From Martelella sp. HB161492 (GTDB lineage: Bacteria > Pseudomonadota > Alphaproteobacteria > Rhizobiales > Rhizobiaceae), in NCBI RefSeq assembly GCF_013184775.1, contig NZ_JAATVV010000001.1:372001-436000 (forward strand): a DNA stretch of 64,000 nt, read 5' to 3'. Shown here piece after piece: positions 36,371 to 44,638 of the stretch. Both the position numbers and the translations under genes were made by a program. Every line of letters starts with the position of its first letter. Positions within the stretch are counted from its first letter, which is position 1. The notes under the pieces are model-generated. The model was given only the letters and a program-made list of their open reading frames with translations, made no database searches and was not told the origin of the DNA.

Positions 36371-37135
36371 ATGAGCACGCCCCTCACCCTTTCTCCGGTC
36401 GATGGTCTTCCGTTGATCAAGCAGGGCGATGACCTCGCCGCGCTGCTGATTGCCGCCATGGCAGAAGACAAGCTCGCGCCCAAAGCCGGCGACGTGCTGG
36501 TTCTGGCACAGAAAATCGTCTCCAAGGCGGAAGGCCGCGCTGTCAGGCTGTGCGATGTGACCCCAGGCCCGCAGGCGCAGGAACTTGCCGCTGCGATCGG
36601 CAAGGATGCGCGCATGGTCGAACTCATCCTCGGCGAAAGCCGCCGTGTGGTGCGCACCGGCCCCAACCTGCTGATCGTTGAAAACCGCAATGGGCTGATC
36701 ATGGCCAATGCCGGGATCGATCGTTCGAATGTTGCCGATGATGCCGAGGAAATCGCGCTTTTGCTGCCGCTCGATCCGGATGCAAGCGCCGCGCGGCTGC
36801 GCACGGCGCTGTCGGACCATTTCGGCATGGCGATTGCCGTACTGATCAACGATTCCTTCGGCAGGCCATGGCGGCGCGGCACGGCGGGCACAGCGATCGG
36901 TGTCGCAGGCCTGCCGGCGCTCATCGATATGCGCGGCAAGCCCGACCTGTTCGGCACACCATTGCAGCATACCGAAATTGCCTTTGGCGACGAGATCGCG
37001 GCTGCCGCCTCGCTGCTGATGGGGCAGGCCTCGGAAGGACGGCCAGCGATCTTGATCAGCGGGCTTTCCTGGCAGGCAGACGCCAATCCGGCCTCGGCCC
37101 TGCAGCGCCCCGCCGGGCAGGACCTGTTCCGATAA
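36371..37135 (+). CDS. cofE: F420-0:gamma-glutamyl ligase CofE
   Basis: The 254-residue protein is a stand-alone CofE: GDVLVLAQKIVSKAEGR, RRVVRTGPNLLIVENRNGLIMANAGIDRSN and INDSFGRPWRRGTAGTAIGVAG are family landmarks for GTP, metal and F420-0 binding. It adds gamma-linked glutamates to F420-0. Unlike mycobacterial FbiB it has no C-terminal nitroreductase-like FMN domain. It starts 30 bases after the CofCGH gene. Confidence 0.93.
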   Translation: MSTPLTLSPVDGLPLIKQGDDLAALLIAAMAEDKLAPKAGDVLVLAQKIVSKAEGRAVRLCDVTPGPQAQELAAAIGKDARMVELILGESRRVVRTGPNLLIVENRNGLIMANAGIDRSNVADDAEEIALLLPLDPDASAARLRTALSDHFGMAIAVLINDSFGRPWRRGTAGTAIGVAGLPALIDMRGKPDLFGTPLQHTEIAFGDEIAAAASLLMGQASEGRPAILISGLSWQADANPASALQRPAGQDLFR

Positions 37136-37266
37136 AAATCCGGCAGGGTGCAATGCTGCCGGAACAAAATTCCGGCAAGCCCCGCCTGCGGCGATAACAA
37201 TGCCCTTCTGCTTCGGCTAATCTGACGGCACAATCAGAAAAAGCCTGTCAGAAGTGGAACGCAAGC

Positions 37267-38184
37267 ATGAAAATCGGCGCCCTGTTTCCCCAGTTCGAAA
37301 TCGGAACCAATCCGAAGGATATTCGCGACTTTGCCGTGATCGCCGATGAACTCGGCTATACCCATCTGACCGCCTTTGACCAGATCATCGGCCTGAACCA
37401 GCACAGCCGGCCGGGCTGGACCTATGTTCATGATGCCGAAGACATGTTTCATGAGCTGTTCGTGCTTTACGGCTATCTTGCTGCGGTGACCAGGCAGATC
37501 GAGCTTGTCACCGGCGTGCTGGTGCTGCCGATGCGGGGCACGGCGCTCGTTGCCAAGCAGGCCGCCGAAGTTGATCTCCTCAGCGGTGGCCGCCTGCGTC
37601 TCGGCGTCGGCGTCGGCGTCAAGCCCGAGGAATTCGAAGCCTGCGAGCGCGAATTTCGTGGCCGCGGCAAACGCATGGACGAGCAGATCGACGTGTTGCG
37701 CAAGCTCTGGTGCGCCGACCTCATCACCTATGAGGGCAAATATCACCGTATCGAGGATGGCGGCATCAATCCGTTGCCGGTCCAGCGGCCGATCCCGATC
37801 TGGATCGGCGGCGTCTCCGATGCCGCGATCAAGCGCGTCGCCACGATCGGCGACGGCTGGCTGCCGAATTTCCAGGCCGACGACACCGGCAAACGCGGCA
37901 TTGCCCAGATGAAGGAGATCGCCAAAGCCGCAGGCCGCGACCCGGAGGCGATCGGCATCGAGGCGACGCTGACGATCATCGACCGTTCCTATGCCGAACT
38001 GCGCGAGGAGATCGAGGAATGGCGCGCCATCGGCGCCACCCACATCACCGTCAACACCATGCCGGAACGCTGGGTTGAGGAAGAGAAGCGCTGGAACAAG
38101 GCCGAGATGGACGGACTTGCCCACCCGGAAGAGCATATTGATGCAATCCGCCGCTTCCATGCCGCGATGAAGGATTATTTCTGA
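37267..38184 (+). CDS. LLM-class oxidoreductase, probable F420-dependent type
   Basis: The 305-residue luciferase-fold protein has the F420-associated LLM pattern: IGALFPQFEIGTNPKDIRDFAVIADELGYTHLTAFDQI, IELVTGVLVLPMRGTALVAKQAAEVDLLSGGRLRLGVGVG and PIPIWIGGVSDAAIKRVATIGDGWLP. Being embedded between cofE and cofD, it is the best candidate user of the F420 made here. The substrate is unknown. It is followed after four bases by the M24-family gene and probably works on a related compound. Confidence 0.9.
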   Translation: MKIGALFPQFEIGTNPKDIRDFAVIADELGYTHLTAFDQIIGLNQHSRPGWTYVHDAEDMFHELFVLYGYLAAVTRQIELVTGVLVLPMRGTALVAKQAAEVDLLSGGRLRLGVGVGVKPEEFEACEREFRGRGKRMDEQIDVLRKLWCADLITYEGKYHRIEDGGINPLPVQRPIPIWIGGVSDAAIKRVATIGDGWLPNFQADDTGKRGIAQMKEIAKAAGRDPEAIGIEATLTIIDRSYAELREEIEEWRAIGATHITVNTMPERWVEEEKRWNKAEMDGLAHPEEHIDAIRRFHAAMKDYF

Positions 38185-38188
38185 GCCG

Positions 38189-39364
38189 ATGCCGGTCTTT
38201 TCCTCATCCGAATATCAGGCCCGGATCGCCCGCATTCGAGACCTTATGCGGGCCAGGGGGTTCGATGCGCTGATTGCTGCCGATCCGGCCAGCATCAACT
38301 ATCTGACCGGCTATGATGGCTGGTCCTTCTACGTCCACCAATATGTGCTGCTCGATCTCGACAGCGCCGAACCCCTATGGGTCGGACGGGCCATGGATGC
38401 GCCTGGAGCCCGGCTGACAAGCTTTCTGTCTGCGGATGCAATCCGCCCCTATCCGGAACACTATGTTGATACCACCGCGCGCCATCCCGCCTCCTTTCTC
38501 GCTGAAGTGATCGCCGGACAAGGACTTGCACGCGCCCGGATCGGGATCGATCTCGATGCCTTCTACTTCACCGCCAAGGATTATCTGACCCTGTCATCCG
38601 CCCTTCCCGCCGCAACGATCGGCGATGCCGAGGGGCTCGTCAGCTGGGTCAGGCTGGTGAAATCGGATGCTGAAGTGGCACTCATGCGCGGCGCTGGCCA
38701 GATCGTCTCGAAGGCGATGGAAGCCGGCATTCAGGCGATCCGTCCCGGTGTGCGCGAATGCGATGCCGTAGCCGAGATCACCGCGGCCCAGTTCCGCGGC
38801 ACGGACGATTTCTGGGGAGACTATCCGGCCGCCCTTGCCGCAGTGCCAAGCGGTGCCAAGACAGCCGCCCCGCATCTCACCTGGTCGGGCGACCCTTATC
38901 AGGCCGACAGCATCGCCTATCTCGAGCTTGGCGGCTGCCATGCGCGCTATCATGCCGCACTCGCCCGCACCCTCTATATGGGCGATCCGCCCGAGGCCCT
39001 TCATCGCATGGCCGGTGTGGTGGCCGAGGGGCTTGAGACCGCGCTGGATGCCGCGCGTGCCGGGGTCACCTGTCATGCTGTCGAAGCGGCCTGGCGCGGG
39101 GTGATTGCCAAGGCCGGCTATGAGAAGGCCTCACGCATCGGCTATTCGATCGGCCTCAACTACCCCCCTGACTGGGGCGAGCGCACCGCGAGCCTGCGCG
39201 AGGGCGACATGACGGTGCTGGAACCCAATATGTGCTTCCACATGATCCTTGGCATGTGGATGGATGACTGGGGCTATGAACTGAGCGAAACCTTGTGTAT
39301 CCGGAAGACCGGAGCACCCGAAATCCTGACCTCCTTTCCACGGGAACTGACGATCAAGCCATGA
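38189..39364 (+). CDS. M24-family (creatinase/ectoine-hydrolase-like) protein
   Basis: The 391-residue pita-bread-fold protein resembles ectoine hydrolase DoeA: LIAADPASINYLTGYDGWSFYVHQYV, YPEHYVDTTARHP, HLTWSGDPYQADS, GYSIGLNYPPDWGERT and MWMDDWGYELSET. The usual M24 metal ligands are not all present (LELGGCHARYHAALART in place of the D...D motif), as in creatinase, which hydrolyses a C-N bond without metal. It likely cleaves an amide or amidine. No other ectoine genes adjoin it; it sits in the F420 gene run, overlapping cofD by four bases. Confidence 0.82.
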   Translation: MPVFSSSEYQARIARIRDLMRARGFDALIAADPASINYLTGYDGWSFYVHQYVLLDLDSAEPLWVGRAMDAPGARLTSFLSADAIRPYPEHYVDTTARHPASFLAEVIAGQGLARARIGIDLDAFYFTAKDYLTLSSALPAATIGDAEGLVSWVRLVKSDAEVALMRGAGQIVSKAMEAGIQAIRPGVRECDAVAEITAAQFRGTDDFWGDYPAALAAVPSGAKTAAPHLTWSGDPYQADSIAYLELGGCHARYHAALARTLYMGDPPEALHRMAGVVAEGLETALDAARAGVTCHAVEAAWRGVIAKAGYEKASRIGYSIGLNYPPDWGERTASLREGDMTVLEPNMCFHMILGMWMDDWGYELSETLCIRKTGAPEILTSFPRELTIKP

Positions 39365-40371
39365 GCGATGCTGCAGACAAAGCCCTGACCGAAGACATAC
39401 CGGCACCTCTCAACGCCAAAGTTCTGGCGATCTGCGGCGGCGTTGGCGGCGCCAAGCTGGCGCTCGGCTTCTATCGGATCCTGAAACAGGACCAGCTCAC
39501 TGTCGCCATCAATACCGGCGATGATTTCGAGCATCTGGGCCTGCATGTCTCACCGGATATCGACACCGTGACCTACACGCTTTCCGGCCTCAACGACACC
39601 CAGCGCGGCTGGGGGCTGAAAGATGAGAGCTGGAATTTCATGACCGGTCTTGGCCGGCTTGGCGGGGAGACGTGGTTCAATCTCGGCGACCAGGACATGG
39701 CCACCCATGTGCTGCGGACGGCGAAGATGAAGGCTGGCGAAAAGCTTTCCACCATTACCGCCGATTTCGCCCGCGCGCTGGACATCCGGGCAAAGCTCCT
39801 GCCGATGAGCGATGATCCCGTGCGCACCATGGTCGACACCTCCGAAGGCGAATTGCCGTTTCAGCGCTATTTCGTCGGCCGCCAATGCGAACCGGAAATC
39901 CGCAGCATCCGCTTTTCCGGCATCAATGCCGCAAGACCGCATCCCGCCTTCATCAAGGCGCTCGCCGACCCGGAGCTTACGGCCATCGTCATCTGCCCGT
40001 CCAACCCTTATCTGAGCATTGATCCGATCCTGGCGCTGCCCGGCCTGCGCGACGCGCTGTCGATGGCACCAGCCCCGGTGATTGCCGTTGCCCCCATTGT
40101 CGGCGGCCGGGCGATCAAGGGACCGACGGCAAAGATCATGCAGGAACTGAGAGTGCCGACGACGGTCTCCTCTATTGCCCAGCACTATACCAGCCTGATC
40201 GACGGCCTGATCGTCGACAATGCCGATGCCGCCGATATCCTGTCACTGACCGTGCGCGTGGCCGTGACCGGCACGGTGATGGACAGTCTCAAGGACCGCG
40301 AGCGGCTGGCCCGCACGGTAATCGACTTCGCCCGATCGCTGAAGCTGGAACAGGCCGCAAGCGCGCGCTGA
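39361..40371 (+). CDS. cofD: 2-phospho-L-lactate transferase CofD
   Basis: The 336-residue protein has the CofD signature AICGGVGGAKLALGFYRIL, NTGDDFEHLGLHVSPDIDTVTYTLSGL, NLGDQDMATHVLRT and ICPSNPYLSIDPILALPG. It transfers the activated phospho-acid from the CofC product to FO, giving F420-0 (or a dehydro or 3-phosphoglycerate variant). Its ATG overlaps the preceding stop as ATGA. With CofC, CofG, CofH and CofE it completes the known F420 pathway within about 7 kb. Confidence 0.94.
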   Translation: MSDAADKALTEDIPAPLNAKVLAICGGVGGAKLALGFYRILKQDQLTVAINTGDDFEHLGLHVSPDIDTVTYTLSGLNDTQRGWGLKDESWNFMTGLGRLGGETWFNLGDQDMATHVLRTAKMKAGEKLSTITADFARALDIRAKLLPMSDDPVRTMVDTSEGELPFQRYFVGRQCEPEIRSIRFSGINAARPHPAFIKALADPELTAIVICPSNPYLSIDPILALPGLRDALSMAPAPVIAVAPIVGGRAIKGPTAKIMQELRVPTTVSSIAQHYTSLIDGLIVDNADAADILSLTVRVAVTGTVMDSLKDRERLARTVIDFARSLKLEQAASAR

Positions 40372-40378
40372 AGCCGCC

Positions 40379-41323
40379 TTACGGCAGGCGGCCGAGGCGC
40401 TCCAGCATCAGATCGTAAAAGGGCGGGTTGTCCAGTTCGCGCAGCACCATGCAATTGGGTGCCTGCTTGGTGACATTCCACCAGTCGACAACCGTCATGC
40501 CGATGGTCATCGGCGATGAGATCTCGATCGTCACATAGCAGTTCTTGCCGCCAAACAGATCGGGCCGCAGCAGATAGCCGATCACGCAGGGGTCATGCAG
40601 CGGATATTCATCCGTGCCGAATTTCTGATTGCCCCATTCCTGGTAAAACGCGGCCATGCCGGCGGCCTGGATCGCCGTATTGGTGCCGACGGCGCGCAGT
40701 GTTTCCAGCCAGGCGGGCGTCATCACCGCCTTGTAGGTGCAGTCGATCGGCACCATGGTCAGCGGAACGCCGGAGGTGAACACGACATGGGCAGCATGGG
40801 GATCGACGAAAATGTTGAATTCAGCCGCCGGTGTCGTATTGCCGCCCTCGAAGAAGCCGCCGCCCATGAAAACGATCTCGCGGATCTTCGGCACGATGGC
40901 CGGTTCCTTGACCATGGCCATGGCGATATTGGTCATGGGCCCCAGCGGACACAGCGTGATCTCGCCGTCCTCTGACGCCATCAGCGTGTCGATGATGAAA
41001 TCGACGCCATGCCGGTCTCCCAGCGGTGCGGTCGGCTCCGGCAGTTCGCAGCCATCAAGGCCGCTGTCGCCATGGACATATTCGGCGGTGAACAGCTTTT
41101 TCACCATCGGCCGCTGGCAACCGGGATAGACGGGAATATCAGAGCGGCCGGCAAGGGCCAGCACCTGCTGGGCATTGCGGGTGGTGCGCGACAGAGGCAC
41201 GTTGCCCGCAACGGAGGTGACGCCGACAACCTCCAGTTCCTCAGGCGATCCGAGCGCCAGCAATATGGCAAAGGCGTCGTCCTGGCCGGGATCGGTATCA
41301 ATGATGATTTTGCGCGGGGTCAT
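40379..41323 (-). CDS. Inosine-uridine-preferring nucleoside hydrolase family protein
   Basis: The 314-residue protein has the calcium-binding motif KIIIDTDPGQDDAFAIL, then GVTSVAGNV, LGPMTNIAMAMV, GEFN-like PAAEFNIFVDPHAA and a late DPCVIGYLL segment, all typical of IUNH enzymes. These split N-ribosides into base and ribose. ATG 41323 follows GAGAGAG. It ends eight bases from the convergent cofD gene. It is divergent from the second Liv-type operon and may process what that system imports. Confidence 0.92.
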   Translation of the reverse strand: MTPRKIIIDTDPGQDDAFAILLALGSPEELEVVGVTSVAGNVPLSRTTRNAQQVLALAGRSDIPVYPGCQRPMVKKLFTAEYVHGDSGLDGCELPEPTAPLGDRHGVDFIIDTLMASEDGEITLCPLGPMTNIAMAMVKEPAIVPKIREIVFMGGGFFEGGNTTPAAEFNIFVDPHAAHVVFTSGVPLTMVPIDCTYKAVMTPAWLETLRAVGTNTAIQAAGMAAFYQEWGNQKFGTDEYPLHDPCVIGYLLRPDLFGGKNCYVTIEISSPMTIGMTVVDWWNVTKQAPNCMVLRELDNPPFYDLMLERLGRLP

Positions 41324-41671
41324 GACATGCTCTCTCAAAAATCGTTTGTCCCGGCCATTCCGTCGCCCCGCCGGAGGCAAAAATCTGGAACGACCGAAAT
41401 TCCTTTGGGGGAAATCGGATGGCCTGCGGGAAAATACTGGCCTCTGCAGCGGGAAAGGCCCTCATGAAGCCTTATAAAACACAGTCTGGCGGGATCATCT
41501 CCGAAACTTCGGCCGGATCCCGAAACTTATTCGGAAACCGCTTTGCCTCGGTGATTGTTTTTCCGCAAACCCGCTTCTAGGGTTTCAATCAGCCGGGACA
41601 GCGCCTGTCCTCGCGCAAAAACAACAATAAAAACAACCATAAATTCAAATTCCAGAGAGAGAACAAGCAAT
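41324..41671. promoter_or_regulatory. Divergent control region between nucleoside hydrolase and second Liv operon
   Basis: This 348-base gap has no gene. It contains two direct copies of CCGAAACTT at 41501-41509 and 41520-41528, 19 bases apart, each within an imperfect CCGAA...TTCGG dyad. This looks like a tandem operator. The last 60 bases before the binding-protein gene are A-rich. I could not assign a firm -35/-10. Confidence 0.5.
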
Positions 41672-42790
41672 ATGAGAAAATGGATCCCCCTGACGCTTGC
41701 GGCCGTTGTAACCGCCGCTGGCCTCCAGACCTCTGCGCGGGCCGAAGACGCGCCGATCGAAATCGGCGTGATCGCCAACCTGACCGGCCCCGACGTCAAG
41801 ACCAGCCTGCAGATGAGCCGTGGTGTCGAGCTTGCAGCCGATGACATCAACGCCGCCGGCGGCATTAACGGCCATCCGGTCAAGCTGATCGTGGAGGATT
41901 CCGAATATCGTGCTCAGGAAGCGCTGAATGCCGCGACCAAGCTCTACACCGTCGACAAGGTTCCCGCCGCCATCATGTTCGGCGGTTCCAGCCTGATGAT
42001 CCCGGTTGCGCAGATGGCCAAGGAGCAGGGCAAGATCCTGATCAACACCTCTTCGTCCTCGCCCAAGCTCGGTGAATATCCCGGCACGCTGTTTTCCATC
42101 CTGCCGCTCGACGACATCGTCTCCAAGGATCTTGGTGACATGATTGCCGATGCCGGCATCAAGACCGCCGCCGTCGTTGTTCCCAACAATGCTTTCGGTC
42201 TCGGCGTTGCCGATGCCGCGACCGCCGAATTCGAAGCCAGAGGCGGCAAGGTTGTCGAAAAGATCGCCTATACCGAAGGCCAGCCCGATTACCGCGCCGA
42301 TGTGCAGGTTCTGGTCGGCGACGATGTCGGCGCCATCATTGCCACCGGTTACGGCGATGACAGCCGCACGGTATTCCGCAACATGCGCGAACTTGGCATC
42401 GACGCTCCCTGGTATGCCGCCTATCCCTCGATCCTCGACGTTGAAAACCCGGAATGGATGAACGGCAAGCTGACCGGTGTCGACAATGGCGGCTACGGCC
42501 AGGGTGTCGGCGAGAAGGTGCTGGCCGAATACAAGGCGAAATACGGCGATGAAGACGTGCTCGCCCACATCTATTACGGCTATGACGCGCTGATGGTGCT
42601 CGCCAAGGCCATGGAAAAGTCCGGCACCGAGCCGGCCGATATTGCCAAGGCGCTGCCGGAAGTGGTCAAGGACTATCAGGGCGCGACCGGCACCATCGTC
42701 TGGGATGATCGCGGCCAGCGCATCGACCCGCCGATCGACGTCATCACCTATGAAGACGGAAAGTTCGTGACCACCGGTCATCGTAACTGA
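41672..42790 (+). CDS. ABC transporter substrate-binding protein (second Liv-type system)
   Basis: The 372-residue protein starts at ATG 41672 after AGAGAGAG. It has a signal peptide (residues 1-22, ending ARA) and a type-I binding fold (IEIGVIANLTGPDVKTSLQMSRGVELAADDINAAGGINGHPVKLIVEDSEY, FGGSSLMIPVAQMAKEQGKILINTSSSSP). It heads an operon with two permeases and two ATPases. The ligand is unknown. Confidence 0.93.
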   Translation: MRKWIPLTLAAVVTAAGLQTSARAEDAPIEIGVIANLTGPDVKTSLQMSRGVELAADDINAAGGINGHPVKLIVEDSEYRAQEALNAATKLYTVDKVPAAIMFGGSSLMIPVAQMAKEQGKILINTSSSSPKLGEYPGTLFSILPLDDIVSKDLGDMIADAGIKTAAVVVPNNAFGLGVADAATAEFEARGGKVVEKIAYTEGQPDYRADVQVLVGDDVGAIIATGYGDDSRTVFRNMRELGIDAPWYAAYPSILDVENPEWMNGKLTGVDNGGYGQGVGEKVLAEYKAKYGDEDVLAHIYYGYDALMVLAKAMEKSGTEPADIAKALPEVVKDYQGATGTIVWDDRGQRIDPPIDVITYEDGKFVTTGHRN

Positions 42791-42803
42791 TCTTAAAAAA
42801 GAC

Positions 42804-42833
42804 GCGCTGGCTGCCGCAACGGGCTGCCAGCGC
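42804..42833 (+). terminator. Hairpin after the binding-protein gene (attenuator-like)
   Basis: GCGCTGGC (42804-42811) pairs with GCCAGCGC (42826-42833), followed by TTCCTTTC. It lies between the binding-protein and permease genes and probably lowers expression of the downstream genes or protects the upstream message. Confidence 0.55.
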
Positions 42834-42874
42834 TTCCTTTCACCTGCGCCGCTCCGGCGGATCAAGGGTTTGCT

Positions 42875-43759
42875 GTGCTTCAGGTTCTCGTCAATTCCAT
42901 CGTTTATGCGAGTGAGATCGCCGTGATCGCCGTTGGCGTATCGCTGTGCTATTCGATCCTTCGCTTTGCCAATTTCGCCCATATCCAGCTGGCGGTCGTT
43001 GGCGGCTATCTCTGCCACGCCTTTTCAACGCTGGCGCATTTTCCGCTGCCACTGGCGATCTTCGCCTCGGCCATTGCCACCGGTTTCATCGCCATTCTCA
43101 TCGATATGCTGGTCTTTTCGCGCATCCGCGACATCTCGCCGGAAGGCAAGATGATCGTTTCCTGGGGCGTGGCGCTGTTCATCCGCTCCATGGTAGCGGC
43201 GATCTGGGGCGGCTCCGCCCAGACCTTCAATGTCGATTCCAAGGTGATCGTCTGGCACAAGACGGTGTTCACCTCGCTTGATTTCACCATTGTCGCGGCG
43301 ACGATCGTGCTGATGGTGGCGCTGCATGCCTATCTCTACCGCACCCGGATCGGATCGGCGCTCCGCGCACTTGCCAGCAACTGGGAACTGGCGGTCACCC
43401 GCGGCATTCCCGGTGAAAAGCTGATCCGGCTGATGTGGTTTCTCGCCGGTGCGCTGGCGGCCGTCGGCGGTTCGCTGATGGCGATGCAGACACGGCTGCA
43501 GCCGAGCCTTGATCTTCTGATCCTGCTGCCGGTCTTCGCCGCAGTCACCATTGGCGGCATGTCCAATGTCTTCGGCGCTGTGCTGGGCGCAATCGTGCTC
43601 TCTTTCGCACAGAATTTCCTGATCTGGTTCGATTTCGGCAGCCTGTTTGGCGGATCACCCTGGCATATCCCGACGCAGTTCCGCGACTATGTCGCCGTTT
43701 TGGCGCTGGTGATCGTGCTGTTGTTCCGCTCCGGCTCGAAATCAACGGCGACGAGGTGA
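42875..43759 (+). CDS. LivH-type ABC permease
   Basis: The 294-residue membrane protein starts at GTG 42875 behind AAGGG. It has the LivH pattern (VNSIVYASEIAVIAVGVSLCYSILRFANFAHIQLAVVGGY) and the coupling loop SALRALASNWELAVTRGIPGEKL. It is the first permease of the second Liv-type importer. Confidence 0.91.
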   Translation: MLQVLVNSIVYASEIAVIAVGVSLCYSILRFANFAHIQLAVVGGYLCHAFSTLAHFPLPLAIFASAIATGFIAILIDMLVFSRIRDISPEGKMIVSWGVALFIRSMVAAIWGGSAQTFNVDSKVIVWHKTVFTSLDFTIVAATIVLMVALHAYLYRTRIGSALRALASNWELAVTRGIPGEKLIRLMWFLAGALAAVGGSLMAMQTRLQPSLDLLILLPVFAAVTIGGMSNVFGAVLGAIVLSFAQNFLIWFDFGSLFGGSPWHIPTQFRDYVAVLALVIVLLFRSGSKSTATR

Positions 43760-43762
43760 TAA

Positions 43763-44638
43763 ATGCTTGATTTCACGATCTACTGCACCACCGTCATTGC
43801 CATATGGGCGGTGCTCGCCATCAGCCTCAACATCCAGTTCGGCATGACCGGCCTGGTCAATTTCGGCCAGATCCTGCCCTTCGCGCTCGGTTGCTATTCA
43901 GCAGGCATCGCCGCCTCGATGGGGTATGCTTGGTGGGCCGGCACGATCGCCGCACTTATCATCGCACCCATCATCTCGCTGCTTGTCATCCTGCCGGCGA
44001 AACGCCTGTCGCAGGATTACTGGGCACTGATCACACTGGGGGCAGCCGAACTTTTCCGGCTGACCATGCAGAACACGCCGTCTTTTGCCGGTGGTGCGGA
44101 CGGCATCAACGTGCCGCGCTTTTCCGATCCGAAGATCGCCCTTGGCGTCGCCCTTGGTCTGCTCGTCTTTTCCTATCTCTTCGCCCAGCGCCTGAGCGGT
44201 TCGCCGCTTGGCCGCATGCTGCGCGTGCTGCGTGAGGACGAAATGCTGGCCTCCACGCTCGGGCGTGATCCGGCGCGCTATCATGCGCTGGTCTCGATGC
44301 TGTCCTGGATGATGGCGGCCGCGGCCGGTGTCGTCTATGGCCATTTTGCCGGCTATGTGGCACCGACAAGCTTTACCGTCACGGAGACCTTCATCATCTG
44401 GACAACCGTCATCCTCGGCGGGCCGGGCCGCAATATCGGCGTCATCATCGGCGCTGTCATCGTCCAGCTGATCGGCGTTTCCTCGCGTTTCGTCGCCGGC
44501 TGGGTCGATCTGCCGCCGGATCTGATCGCCAATCTGCGGCTTGCCGCCTTTGGCCTGATCCTGGTGGTGATGTTCATCTACCGGCCGCAGGGCCTGATCC
44601 CGGAAAAGAAGGAGGTCCACCATGCTGAAGGCGACTGA
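43763..44638 (+). CDS. LivM-type ABC permease
   Basis: The 291-residue membrane protein has the LivM pattern (AISLNIQFGMTGLVNFGQILPFALGCYSAG, DEMLASTLGRDPARYHALVSMLSW). It starts three bases after the LivH-type gene and overlaps the LivG-type gene by 17 bases. Confidence 0.91.
   Translation: MLDFTIYCTTVIAIWAVLAISLNIQFGMTGLVNFGQILPFALGCYSAGIAASMGYAWWAGTIAALIIAPIISLLVILPAKRLSQDYWALITLGAAELFRLTMQNTPSFAGGADGINVPRFSDPKIALGVALGLLVFSYLFAQRLSGSPLGRMLRVLREDEMLASTLGRDPARYHALVSMLSWMMAAAAGVVYGHFAGYVAPTSFTVTETFIIWTTVILGGPGRNIGVIIGAVIVQLIGVSSRFVAGWVDLPPDLIANLRLAAFGLILVVMFIYRPQGLIPEKKEVHHAEGD

Noticed and set aside
35675-37153. Long minus-strand open frame opposite cofE and the CofH part
   Set aside because: Antisense to two confident F420 genes; composition is typical of reverse-strand shadows.
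38189-39364. Assigning the gene as doeA for ectoine breakdown
   Set aside because: Sequence likeness is good, but no other ectoine catabolic gene is nearby and the gene is embedded in the F420 run, so the symbol is withheld.
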